Shown piece after piece: positions 22,980 to 34,988 of a stretch of DNA of 64,000 bases (position 1 is the first letter of the stretch; each line of letters starts with the position of its first letter). Made by a program: the position numbers and the translations under genes. Location of the stretch: contig CM060734.1 of NCBI GenBank assembly GCA_030704615.1, positions 3,722,001 to 3,786,000 of the forward strand, in the 5' to 3' direction. This DNA comes from Takakia lepidozioides (Eukaryota; Streptophyta; Takakiopsida; Takakiales; Takakiaceae). The notes under the pieces are model-generated. The model worked only from the letters and a program-made list of their open reading frames with translations. It made no database searches and was not told the DNA's origin.

Positions 22980-24016
22980 CTGGCCAAGTTTCAAAGCTAA
23001 CGAAAATCATTTGGATGGGCAACCATCTGTTGGCCCATTGAACCAATTTCGATTGATCTCATATTACTCTGGGGCGTCTTACATGGCACATTGAACATAG
23101 TGGCCAAGTCTCAAAGCCAACCAAAATCATTTCGATGGCCAACCATCCGTTGAGCCATCGAAAGAATTTCGATTGATCTCATATTAGTCCGGGACCTGTG
23201 AGAGGGTGTCTCGAACGTACTAGCAAAGTTTGGAAGCAAACAAAAATGATTTGGATGGGCAACCATCCGTTCACCCGTTGAATGTATTGCGTTGGATCTA
23301 CTATTTCTTTGGGACCTGATGGACTGTGTTTCGCGTGCTCACGGTTTTTTTTTCAATCCATTCTTTAAAGGGGCGTGTAATGTAGCCATATACAACGTGC
23401 GTGCCAAATTTGGGAGCGATCAAAATTCATTTGGACCCAAAACCAAAAAGGGTGTTCTCTTCGCTCACTATTGCAGAACTCTCTATGAAGAGTGCATGAA
23501 GTAGAACACAAATCAAGTTTGGAGTGCAAAACAGGGAAGAAACTGTGGTTTTGGGTCCAAATGAATTTTGATCGCTCCCAAATTTGGCACGCACGTTGTA
23601 TATGGCTACATTGCACGCCCCATTTAAAAACAGATCAAAAAAAAAATCGTGAGCACACGAAACACAGTCCAACAAGTCCCAAAGCAATAGTAGATCCAAC
23701 GCAATACATTCAACGGGTGAACGGCTGGTTACCCATCCAAATCATTTTTGTTTGCTTCCAAACTTTGCTAGTACGTTCGAGACACCCTCTCACAGGTCCC
23801 GGACTAATATGAGATCAATCGAAATACTTTCGATGGCTCAACGGATGGTTGGCCATCGAAATGATTTTGGTTGGCTTTGAGACTTGGCCCCTATGTTCAA
23901 TGTGCCATGTAAGATGCCCCAGAGTAATATGAGATCAATCGAAATTCATTCAACGGGCCAAAGGATGGTTGCCCATCCAAATGATTTTCGTTCGCTTTGA
24001 AACTTGGCCGGTGTGT
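22980..24016. repeat. Large inverted repeat, arms about 466 bp, loop about 100 bp
   Basis: The left arm is 22980-23445 and the right arm is 23549-24016. The inner edge pairs GCCAAATTTGGGAGCGATCA with its complement, and matching continues outward through ACACAGTCCAAC, CTCTCACAGGTCCCGG and TTTGAAACTTGGCC. Divergence between the arms is about 10 percent by eye. The loop holds the TTGCAGAACTCTCTATGAAG segment of the satellite unit. The right arm passes directly into the tandem array. Confidence 0.85.
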
Positions 24017-27000
24017 TCAATGTACCCTCCGATACGTCCCAGTGTAATAATCGAAATTCGTTCGATTGTCCAACGAGGCGTTTTTGTTCAATGCGAAAAA
24101 AGAAATCCTGCAATGCGCGCACGACTATTGCACCCATTGAGCGGATGTGGTTGAAGCCCCTCTTTTGCCCGCATGTGCTTGAACATGTGTGCGACACATG
24201 TGCGGAGACACAACAGACGAATAAATCATTTGCCTCCCCATCGACGCGCTCTTCCCTCGAGCCATTCCACAATTTAATTGAATTTAAATTTATTTTAAGC
24301 CAGTAAATAGGTTTGCACTGCCTTTCATTGGGGGTTTCTGGCACGTATCGATTTCGTTTTTGGAGGCTCAATTTGTTCAGCGGCTTCCAGCATCCCACCG
24401 CTACTCTCCCCCGCCGAAATTCGGACCAATCAAAAAATGCCCCCAAAAAAGGGTGTTCTCTTCGTTCACTATTGCAGAACTCTCTATGAAGAGTGCACGA
24501 AGTAGAACACAAATCAAGTTTGGAGTGCAAAACAGGGAAGAAACTGTGGTTTTGGGTCCAAATGAATTGGATCGCTCCCAAATTTGGCACGCACGTCAGC
24601 TTGTCATATCATTGCTCCATCGTCACATCAGTATGCCATAGGGAACAAGAGACAGTCGCCCTAATGATTGATTGTCCACCATACTAGGTTAAACATAGGA
24701 GCCATCAAGATCAAAGGAAAGAGGAAGAAAGGATCGTTCTCCCCCAAAGATACAGATGGCGTCGCTTCTTCAACTCGATTCCAATCAACTTCAAGCTTTA
24801 AAATCCATGTTAAGTGAGGACCCTCACCTGGTCCCATCACACGCAATCAGAAACAGTTAAGTTAGAGACGATGTGGAACCCCCAGGTGAATCGCAGGTCT
24901 CACGCTTGTTATCGTTGTACAACATGCAATACAAAGCAGAGAGCAAAGGAAACAGAGATCAATCGAAATTCATTCGATGGCTCAACGGATGGTTGGCCAT
25001 CGAAATGATTTTGGTTGGCTTTGAGACTTGGCCACTATGTTCAATGTGCCATGTAAGACGCCCCAGAGTAATATGAGATCAATCGAAATTCGTTCAACGG
25101 GCCAACGGATGGTTGCCCATCCAAATGATTTTTCGTTCGCTTTGAAACTTGGCCGGTGTGTTCAATGTACCCTCCGATACGTCCCAGTGTAATAATCGAA
25201 ATTCGTTCGATTGTCCAACGAGGCGTTCACTTGTCATCTGGTTTTTTGTTCAATGCGAAAAAAAGAAATCCTGCAATGCGCGCACGACTATTGCACCCAT
25301 TGAACGGATGTGGTTGAAGCCCCTCTTTTGCCCGCATGTGCTCGAACATGTGCGGAGACACAACAGACGAATAAATCATTTGCCTCCCATCGACGCGCTC
25401 CTCCTCAAGCCATTCCACAATTTAATTGAATTAAATTTATTTTAAGCCAGTAAATAGGTTTGCACTGCCTTTCATTGGGGTTTCTGGCACGTATCGATTT
25501 CGTTTTTGGCTCAATTTTGTTCAGCGGCTTCCAGCATCCCACCGCTACTCCCCCGCCGAATTCGGACCAATCAAAAATGCCCCAAAAAAGGGTGTTCTCT
25601 TCGTTCACTATTGCAGAACTCTCTATGAAGAGTGCACGAAGTAGAACACAAATCAAGTTTGGAGTGCAAAACAGGGAAGAAACTGTGGTTTTGGGTCCAA
25701 ATGAATTTGGATCGCTCCCAAATTTGGCACGCACGTCAGTCTTGTCATATCATTGCTCCATCGTCACATCAGTATGCCATAGGGAACAAGAGACAGTCGC
25801 CCTGATGATTGATTGTCCACCATACTAGGTTAAACATAGGAGCCATCAAGATCAAAGGAAAGAGGAAGAAAGGATCGTTCTCCCAAAGATACAGATGGCG
25901 TCGCTTCTTCAACTCGATTCCAATCAACTTCAAGCTTTAAAATCCATGTTAAGTGAGGACCCTCACCTGGTCCCATCACACGCAATCAGAAACAGTTAAG
26001 TTAGAGACGATGTGGAACCCCAGGCGAATCGCAGGTCTCACGCTTGTTATCGTTGTACAACATGCAATACAAAGCAGAGGCAGAAAGGAAACAGAGATCA
26101 ATCGAAATTCATTCGATGGCTCAACGGATGGTTGGCCATCGAAATGATTTTGGTTGGCTTTGAGACTTGGCCACTATGTTCAATGTGCCATGTAAGACGC
26201 CCCAGAGTAATATGAGATCAATCGAAATTCGTTCAACGGCCAACGGATGGTTGCCCATCCAAATGATTTTTCGTTCGCTTTGAAACTTGGCCGGTGTGTT
26301 CAATGTACCCTCCGATACGTCCCAGTGTAAATAATCGAAATTCGTTCGATTGTCCAACGAGGCGTTCACTTGTCATCTGGTTTTTGTTCAATGCGAAAAA
26401 AGAAATCCTGCAATGCGCGCACGACTATTGCACCCATTGAACGGATGTGGTTGAAGCCCCTCTTTTGCCCGCATGTGCTCGAACATGTGCGGAGACACAA
26501 CAGACGAATAAATCATTTGCCTCCCCATCGACGCGCTCCTCCCTCAAGCCATTCCACAATTTAATTGAATTTAAATTTATTTTAAGCCAGTAAATAGGTT
26601 TGCACTGCCTTTCATTGGGGGTTTCTGGCACGTATCGATTTCGTTTTTGGCTCAATTTGTTCAGCGGCTTCCAGCATCCCACCGCTACTCCCCCGCCGAA
26701 ATTCGGACCAATCAAAAATGCCCCCAAAAAAGGGTGTTCTCTTCGTTCACTATTGCAGAACTCTCTATGAAGAGTGCACGAAGTAGAACACAAATCAAGT
26801 TTGGAGTGCAAAACAGGGAAGAAACTGTGGTTTTGGGTCCAAATGAATTTGGATCGCTCCCAAATTTGGCACGCACGTCAGCTTGTCATATCATTGCTCC
26901 ATCGTCACATCAGTATGCCATAGGGAACAAGAGACAGTCGCCCTATGATTGATTGTCCACCATACTAGGTTAAACATAGGAGCCATCAAGATCAAAGGAA

Positions 27001-30000
27001 AGAGGAAGAAAGGATCGTTCTCCCCAAAGATACAGATGGCGTCGCTTCTTCAACTCGATTCCAATCAACTTCAAGCTTTAAAATCCATGTTAAGTGAGGA
27101 CCCTCACCTGGTCCCATCACACGCAATCAGAAACAGTTAAGTTAGAGACGATGTGGAACCCCAGGTGAATCGCAGGTCTCACGCTTGTTATCGTTGTACA
27201 ACATGCAATACAAAGCAGAGGCAGAAAGGAAACAGAGATCAATCGAAATTCATTCGATGGCTCAACGGATGGTTGGCCATCGAAATGATTTTGGTTGGCT
27301 TTGAGACTTGGCCACTATGTTCAATGTGCCATGTAAGACGCCCCAGAGTAATATGAGATCAATCGAAATTCGTTCAACGGGCCAACGGATGGTTGCCCAT
27401 CCAAATGATTTTTCGTTCGCTTTGAAACTTGGCCGGTGTGTTCAATGTACCCTCCGATACGTCCCAGTGTAATAATCGAAATTCGTTCGATTGTCCAACG
27501 AGGCGTTCACTTGTCATCTGGTTTTTGTTCAATGCGAAAAAAGAAATCCTGCAATGCGCGCACGACTATTGCACCCATTGAACGGATGTGGTTGAAGCCC
27601 CTCTTTTGCCCGCATGTGCTCGAACATGTGCGGAGACACAACAGACGAATAAATCATTTGCCTCCCCATCGACGCGCTCCTCCCTCAAGCCATTCCACAA
27701 TTTAATTGAATTTAAATTTATTTTAAGCCAGTAAATAGGTTTGCACTGCCTTTCATTGGGGGTTTCTGGCACGTATCGATTTCGTTTTTGGCTCAATTTT
27801 GTTCAGCGGCTTCCAGCATCCCACCGCTACTCCCCCGCCGAAATTCGGACCAATCAAAAATGCCCCAAAAAAGGGGTGTTCTCTTCGTTCACTATTGCAG
27901 AACTCTCTATGAAGAGTGCACGAAGTAGAACACAAATCAAGTTTGGAGTGCAAAACAGGGAAGAAACTGTGGTTTTGGGTCCAAATGAATTTGGATCGCT
28001 CCCAAATTTGGCACGCACGTCAGCTTGTCATATCATTGCTCCATCGTCACATCAGTATGCCATAGGGAACAAGAGACAGTCGCCCTAATGATTGATTGTC
28101 CACCATACTAGGTTAAACATAGGAGCCATCAAGATCAAAGGAAAGAGGAAGAAAGGATCGTTCTCCCCAAAGATACAGATGGCGTCGCTTCTTCAACTCG
28201 ATTCCAATCAACTTCAAGCTTTAAAATCCATGTTAAGTGAGGACCCTCACCTGGTCCCATCACACACGCAATCAGAAACAGTTAAGTTAGAGACGATGTG
28301 GAACCCCAGGTGAATCGCAGGTCTCACGCTTGTTATCGTTGTACAACATGCAATACAAAGCAGAGGCAGAAAGGAAACAGAGATCAATCGAAATTCATTC
28401 GATGGCTCAACGGATGGTTGGCCATCGAAATGATTTTGGTTGGCTTTGAGACTTGGCCACTATGTTCAATGTGCCATGTAAGACGCCCCAGAGTAATATG
28501 AGATCAATCGAAATTCGTTCAACGGGCCAACGGATGGTTGCCCATCCAAATGATTTTTCGTTCGCTTTGAAACTTGGCCGGTGTGTTCAATGTACCCTCC
28601 GATACGTCCCAGTGTAATAATCGAAATTCGTTCGATTGTCCAACGAGGCGTTCACTTGTCATCTGGTTTTTGTTCAATGCGAAAAAAGAAATCCTGCAAT
28701 GCGCGCACGACTATTGCACCCATTGAACGGATGTGGTTGAAGCCCCTCTTTTTGCCCGCATGTGCTCGAACATGTGCGGAGACACAACAGACGAATAAAT
28801 CATTTGCCTCCCCATCGACGCGCTCCTCCCTCAAGCCATTCCACAATTTAATTGAATTTAAATTTATTTTAAGCCAGTAAATAGGTTTGCACTGCCTTTC
28901 ATTGGGGTTTCTGGCACGTATCGATTTCGTTTTTGGCTCAATTTTGTTCAGCGGCTTCCAGCATCCCACCGCTACTCCCCGCCGAAATTCGGACCAATCA
29001 AAAATGCCCCCAAAAAAGGGTGTTCTCTTCGTTCACTATTGCAGAACTCTCTATGAAGAGTGCACGAAGTAGAACACAAATCAAGTTTGGAGTGCAAAAC
29101 AGGGAAGAAACTGTGGTTTTGGGTCCAAATGAATTTGGATCGCTCCCAAATTTGGCACGCACGTCAGCTTGTCATATCATTGCTCCATCGTCACATCAGT
29201 ATGCCATAGGGAACAAGAGACAGTCGCCCTAATGATTGATTGTCCACCATACTAGGTTAAACATAGGAGCCATCAAGATCAAAGGAAAGAGGAAGAAAGG
29301 ATCGTTCTCCCCAAAAGATACAGATGGCGTCGCTTCTTCAACTCGATTCCAATCAACTTCAAGCTTTAAAATCCATGTTAAGTGAGGACCCTCACCTGGT
29401 CCCATCACACGCAATCAGAAACAGTTAAGTTAGAGACGATGTGGAACCCCAGGTGAATCGCAGGTCTCACGCTTGTTATCGTTGTACAACATGCAATACA
29501 AAGCAGAGGCAGAAAGGAAACAGAGATCAATCGAAATTCATTCGATGGCTCAACGGATGGTTGGCCATCGAAATGATTTTGGTTGGCTTTGAGACTTGGC
29601 CACTATGTTCAATGTGCCATGTAAGACGCCCCAGAGTAATATGAGATCAATCGAAATTCGTTCAACGGGCCAACGGATGGTTGCCCATCCAAATGATTTT
29701 TCGTTCGCTTTGAAACTTGGCCGGTGTGTTCAATGTACCCTCCGATACGTCCCAGTGTAATAATCGAAATTCGTTCGATTGTCCAACGAGGCGTTCACTT
29801 GTCATCTGGTTTTTGTTCAATGCGAAAAAAGAAATCCTGCAATGCGCGCACGACTATTGCACCCATTGAACGGATGTGGTTGAAGCCCCTCTTTTGCCCG
29901 CATGTGCTCGAACATGTGCGGAGACACAACAGACGAATAAATCATTTGCCTCCCCATCGACGCGCTCCTCCCTCAAGCCATTCCACAATTTAATTGAATT

Positions 30001-31891
30001 TAAATTTATTTTAAGCCAGTAAATAGGTTTGCACTGCCTTTCATTGGGGGTTTCTGGCACGTATCGATTTCGTTTTGGCTCAATTTTGTTCAGCGGCTTC
30101 CAGCATCCCACCGCTACTCCCCGCCGAAATTCGGACCAATCAAAAATGCCCCCAAAAAAGGGTGTTCTCTTCGTTCACTATTGCAGAACTCTCTATGAAG
30201 AGTGCACGAAGTAGAACACAAATCAAGTTTGGAGTGCAAAACAGGGAAGAAACTGTGGTTTTGGTCCAAATGAATTTGGATCGCTCCCAAATTTGGCACG
30301 CACGTCAGCTTGTCATCATTGCTCCATCGTCACATCAGTATGCCATAGGGAACAAGAGACAGTCGCCCTAATGATTGATTGTCCACCATACTAGGTTAAA
30401 CATAGGAGCCATCAAGATCAAAGGAAAGAGGAAGAAAGGATCGTTCTCCCCCAAAGATACAGATGGCGTCGCTTCTTCAACTCGATTCCAATCAACTTCA
30501 AGCTTTAAAATCCATGTTAAGTGAGGACCCTCACCTGGTCCCATCACACGCAATCAGAAACAGTTAAGTTAGAGACGATGTGGAACCCCAGGTGAATCGC
30601 AGGTCTCACGCTTGTTATCGTTGTACAACATGCAATACAAAGCAGAGGAGAAAGGAAACAGAGATCAATCGAAATTCATTCGATGGCTCAACGGATGGTT
30701 GGCCATCGAAATGATTTTGGTTGGCTTTGAGACTTGGCCACTATGTTCAATGTGCCATGTAAGACGCCCCAGAGTAATATGAGATCAATCGAAATTCGTT
30801 CAACGGGCCAACGGATGGTTGCCCATCCAAATGATTTTTCGTTCGCTTTGAAACTTGGCCGGTGTGTTCAATGTACCCTCCGATACGTCCCAGTGTAATA
30901 ATCGAAATTCGTTCGATTGTCCAACGAGGCGTTCACTTGTCATCTGGTTTTTGTTCAATGCGAAAAAAGAAATCCTGCAATGCGCGCACGACTATTGCAC
31001 CATTGAACGGATGTGGTTGAAGCCCCTCTTTTGCCCGCATGTGCTCGAACATGTGCGGAGACACACAGACGAATAAATCATTTGCCTCCCCATCGACGCG
31101 CTCCTCCCTCAAGCCATTCCACAATTTAATTGAATTTAAATTTATTTTAAGCCAGTAAATAGGTTTTGCACTGCCTTCATTGGGGGTTTCTGGCACGTAT
31201 CGATTTCGTTTTTGGCTCAATTTTGTTCAGCGGCTTCCAGCATCCCACCGCTACTCCCCCGCCGAAATTCGGACCAATCAAAAATGCCCCCAAAAAAGGG
31301 TGTTCTCTTCGTTCACTATTGCAGAACTCTCTATGAAGAGTGCACGAAGTAGAACACAAATCAAGTTTGGAGTGCAAAACAGGGAAGAAACTGTGGTTTT
31401 GGGTCCAAATGAATTTGGATCGCTCCCAAATTTGGCACGCACGTCAGCTTGTTCATATCATTGCTCCATCGTCACATCAGTATGCCATAGGGAACAAGAG
31501 ACAGTCGCCCTAATGATTGATTGTCCACCATACTAGGTTAAACATAGGAGCCATCAAGATCAAAGGAAAGAGGAAGAAAGGATCGTTCTCCCCCAAAGAT
31601 ACAGATGGCGTCGCTTCTTCAACTCGATTCCAATCAACTTCAAGCTTTAAAATCCATGTTAAGTGAGGACCCTCACCTGGGTCCCATCACACGCAATCAG
31701 AAACAGTTAAGTTAGAGACGATGTGGAACCCCAGGTGAATCGCAGGTCTCACGCTTGTTATCGTTGTACAACATGCAATACAAAGCAGAGGCAGAAAGGA
31801 AACAGAGATCAATCGAAATTCATTCGATGGCTCAACGGATGGTTGGCCATCGAAATGATTTTGGTTGGCTTTGAGACTCGGCCACTATGTT
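23808..31891 (+). repeat. Tandem satellite array, unit about 1141 bp, seven full copies plus a partial
   Basis: Unit starts (GATCAATCGAAATTCATTCG type) fall near 23808, 24951, 26090, 27231, 28376, 29519, 30660 and 31801, spacings 1139-1145. Copies 1-7 are nearly identical and differ mostly by single bases in homopolymers; the first copy is more diverged. Each unit holds two 120-bp-type subrepeats, a TGCGAAAAAAGAAATCCTGC block, an AT-rich stretch and a block with a short conserved ORF. The array ends in a run of N, so the true copy number is unknown. The many short open frames on both strands are repeats of one another. Confidence 0.95.
26949..27140 (+). other. Short ORF conserved in each satellite unit (representative copy)
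   Basis: In most units a frame encodes QMASLLQLDSNQLQALKSML followed by SEDPHLVPSH and a stop; equivalents lie near 24757, 25896, 28179, 29325, 30465 and 31606. A purine-rich leader precedes the internal ATG (ATGGCGTCGCTT), and a donor-like CCCAG|GTGAAT lies about 120 bases after it. It looks like the first exon of a captured gene, later amplified with the satellite. No family is recognised, and sequence identity among copies may simply reflect recent amplification. Confidence 0.3.
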
Positions 31892-32391
31892 NNNNNNNNN
31901 NNNNNNNNNNNNNNNNNNNNNNNNNNNNNNNNNNNNNNNNNNNNNNNNNNNNNNNNNNNNNNNNNNNNNNNNNNNNNNNNNNNNNNNNNNNNNNNNNNNN
32001 NNNNNNNNNNNNNNNNNNNNNNNNNNNNNNNNNNNNNNNNNNNNNNNNNNNNNNNNNNNNNNNNNNNNNNNNNNNNNNNNNNNNNNNNNNNNNNNNNNNN
32101 NNNNNNNNNNNNNNNNNNNNNNNNNNNNNNNNNNNNNNNNNNNNNNNNNNNNNNNNNNNNNNNNNNNNNNNNNNNNNNNNNNNNNNNNNNNNNNNNNNNN
32201 NNNNNNNNNNNNNNNNNNNNNNNNNNNNNNNNNNNNNNNNNNNNNNNNNNNNNNNNNNNNNNNNNNNNNNNNNNNNNNNNNNNNNNNNNNNNNNNNNNNN
32301 NNNNNNNNNNNNNNNNNNNNNNNNNNNNNNNNNNNNNNNNNNNNNNNNNNNNNNNNNNNNNNNNNNNNNNNNNNNNNNNNNNNNNNNNNNN
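31892..32391. other. Assembly gap, 500 N
   Basis: Exactly 500 N, probably an arbitrary gap size. It begins inside a satellite unit and ends in unrelated sequence, so an unknown number of units is missing. Open frames across it are artefacts. Confidence 0.98.
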
Positions 32392-32752
32392 GGGCCAACA
32401 ATAAATTAGGATGGTTGGTTAACCACTATCAGGAACCCCAGTAGGAGGGAAAAAGCGAAAGTTCTTTATGCACTCTTATGCTGCTCTAGTCCTCTGGCTG
32501 AAAATAGACGGGAGGATTCAATCACTAAAAAGCCACTGAGTAACAACAGAGATGTAAAGCTCTACGAGATTTTTTCTTATGGCTTTATGGGGCGGGTTAT
32601 ATCTAGAGCAGAATGGGGGGTGTTAGGGTGTCACACGTGAGCTCCCCCTGAGCGAGAGCTTACGCGTAAGATCCCTGCAACGCGGGGAGAAACATGTAAG
32701 GCTCATGCAGCCATGGATCTACGGCATACGCAAGTTCCGTTGGGCTTTAGGC

Positions 32753-32863
32753 AGGGTGAGGCATTATCCCGCAGGGCTTCCAGCACCTCCTGTAATCCTC
32801 GGGCTCCGCCCTCATATTACAGGGCCTCGGTACTGGAAGCTCTTCGGGATAATGCCTCACCCT
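32753..32863. repeat. Hairpin-forming inverted repeat, about 45-bp arms
   Basis: AGGGTGAGGCATTATCCCG at the left pairs with CGGGATAATGCCTCACCCT at the right, and the arms continue through GCTTCCAG/CTGGAAGC and CCTGTAAT/ATTACAGG with a few mismatches and a loop of about 15 bases. The size and imperfect stem would suit a foldback MITE or a small-RNA precursor. Confidence 0.75.
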
Positions 32864-33097
32864 ATACAAACAGACTCAGAGGAAAGAGACAAACTTCATA
32901 ATCTTCGAAATGGATCAAAACATCTCAGAATCCTATAATCTACGTGCCAGGCTGGCCACTGCATTACAACAGCTCCGTGGCATGGGGGAAAGTTCCTAGT
33001 GCGTTCTTCACGCACGGCAAACCTCCTCGTGTCGGGATTACCTACACTCGCCCCCCCACTCGGCTACTGCCTCGTGGTGGGGCTCATTCAGACATGG

Positions 33098-33135
33098 GTG
33101 TGTGGCCTTCACCCATTCTAGTGAAGGCCACACAC
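33098..33135. repeat. Perfect 15-bp hairpin
   Basis: GTGTGTGGCCTTCAC, eight loop bases, then GTGAAGGCCACACAC. No T-run follows directly, and it sits in a non-coding stretch. Confidence 0.7.
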
Positions 33136-33344
33136 ATTGTCTCTTACACTGAGAAAAGGTACCAATTTCTATATGTCAACAATTCCTGTCTGAATTGACG
33201 CTTCTTGGGATGGCACACACTCCAAGGCTTGTCCCTGGACCTGGACTTTGGGCCACCACACAAAGAATGAGCAACTGGAAACATTTGAAACACCAAGATT
33301 GAGGAGGCGAAAGCCCTAACACACCCAACAAACCAGATCATAAC

Positions 33345-33428
33345 TTTGATGCAACCTCCAAGGCTTAAGCCACGAAGTGCAGGGCAACATTCTGGCAGGG
33401 CTATGACACCGCGATCAGTGACATGAAG
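33345..33428 (-). CDS. Exon encoding one cysteine-containing leucine-rich repeat (F-box/LRR type)
   Basis: An acceptor AAAACAG precedes LHVTDRGVIALPECCPALRG and LSLGGCIK, followed by a GT donor (AAA|GTTATG). The pattern VTDxGVxALxxxCPxLRxLxLxGC is the LRR_CC repeat of F-box/LRR and AMN1-like proteins. The exon is 84 nt, about one repeat. Neighbouring LRR exons were not found within reach, so this may be an isolated gene fragment carried by a transposon. Confidence 0.55.
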
Positions 33429-33784
33429 CTGTTTTGACAGTGGCCCTGGTCTTTGCACTCTGTAGCCCTAATGTACACCAACACACATACTTTGTCAGGA
33501 ACAACTTTGCAATCAGGCATCAGTTCTAAGTTTGTAAGCAAGCCAAAGGTGCAACCAGTTGCAGCCATACACTCCTCATGCATCAATAACTTTTCTTTTG
33601 AAACTGGAAATGTCTTTCAAAATTGAGAGCACATTGCTAAAATCTACTAGTACAATCCACATTCGATCAGTTCGAAAGTATTTTATTTTTCCATATGGTT
33701 TTATAGTCCATGACAGACACAACTTTTCACATGAAGTTTCTTAAGAGGAATTCCAGCATGAAGAGGAAAACGCACCTGGAAAAA

Positions 33785-34057
33785 AATGATCAGCTCAATG
33801 TCAGCCACGTTCAACAAGAATTCGAGTAAGTAGCCGCGTGTGATGCAAGCTGCCTGCCAGCGTAGTGGACCCAGTCTCCAGATCATGAGAGTGCTGGTTG
33901 GCCGGATGAGTGAGTTAAGTGCAGTATGAAGGAGAAGACGGATGTTACTGGTTCCTACAAATGGTTCCTTCAGCTTCCTATACGAGGCCCACCCCTCCTG
34001 CTTGCGTGGACGTTTAAGCCGCCACCGGCGATTATACATCGTTGACAAAGTACTCAA
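33785..34057 (-). other. Possible exon, unrecognised
   Basis: An open frame of about 90 codons ends at a donor-like TTCCAG|GTGCG and includes TALNSLIRPTSTLMIWRLG and YLLEFLLNVADIELI. It could belong to the same minus-strand gene as the LRR exon, but no motif supports that. Confidence 0.2.
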
Positions 34058-34169
34058 CTCTCAGTTGCTTGGAATTGCTTGGAAGTAGACACCCCGGTCC
34101 GCCTGGTAAAAGAGTACCCACAACAGGGGAGCACTTATTAGAGACTGAAGGAGGATCCGTGGTGGAGAG

Positions 34170-34578
34170 ATGGTGGATCCACTAACTGGCCTACGTGCTG
34201 CATCAGCTGTGGTCTCCCTGTTAGATGCCTTGTTAGATGCCTTGTTGCGATTGGTGAAGCAGATACTGAATGTGGAGGGAATCAAGCAAGCCGCGTCAGA
34301 TGCAATAAGAAAGCTCCCGAGTAGAGTGAGGAATGCAGAGGCGGTGTTACAAGGGCTAGTGGATAAGTCATCCCGCAACGACAATGGTTCTGTTGCTGCC
34401 GCTCTTGCCGATCAGGGTGAGCAGGCTGGACATATCTTAAAGTCTCATGTGGCAGAGCTGGAGGCCTGCTTGCAAGAGGTACAAGGGCAATTATCTAAGC
34501 AACTGGCCGATCTTGCATTCTGCCTCGACAATCTCAACCCAGTCGCAGTGTCGACTGTCGTGCGCTTATCAGAGAGAG
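34170..34578 (+). CDS. First exon of an uncharacterised helical-domain protein (copy 1)
   Basis: Starts ATG (VDPLTGLRAASAVVSLLDAL) and continues with LLRLVKQIL, QAASDAIRKLPSRVRNAEAV and ELEACLQEVQGQLSKQLADL, an amphipathic, probably coiled-coil region without Cys pairs. It ends at a donor-like AGAGAG|GTTTGT. The xDPLTxxxAASAVVSLLD start is reminiscent of helical N-terminal domains of signalling proteins, which is weak evidence. A second copy sits inverted at 40293-40707 with a different upstream part. Confidence 0.5.
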
Positions 34579-34988
34579 GTTTGTACCAGGCAGGGGCAGG
34601 TCGCGGCCAACCCGAAAACGACAATAAAATACAGACCCAGGAAGCTTTGTTCACATACCTTGACCCAGTTTGAGTTCTGCCCCTAAAGCCATTTTTTTTC
34701 CCTTCTTTATTGGGACGTTCGGATGCATCAGAGCCAGAAGCACGCCAGACAAACCTCACTCTTCATAACCAAAAGCTGATCTTGCACATCATCATAAAAT
34801 TGATGTAGCTCTTGTACTATAGTGGGCGAAAGTTCATCAACATTGGTTTTTCCACAAGAACGATCATCAACAGTGTGAGTGCCCTTACGATCAGCCACCA
34901 ACTGTGTAGAGGGGGGGTTGAGCAAACCTGCAGCTTTGAGCCTAAGTCGCTACTCCGAAAAACCCACCATTTCATCTTCATGGTGATA

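Noticed and set aside
24004-31536. Dozens of 60-128 codon open frames on both strands
   Set aside because: They repeat with the 1.14-kb unit, conflict in strand and frame, and most have no coding features. Only the MASLLQLD block was kept, as a weak candidate.
31723-32444. Long open frames of 179-228 codons across 31892-32391
   Set aside because: They are created by the run of N.
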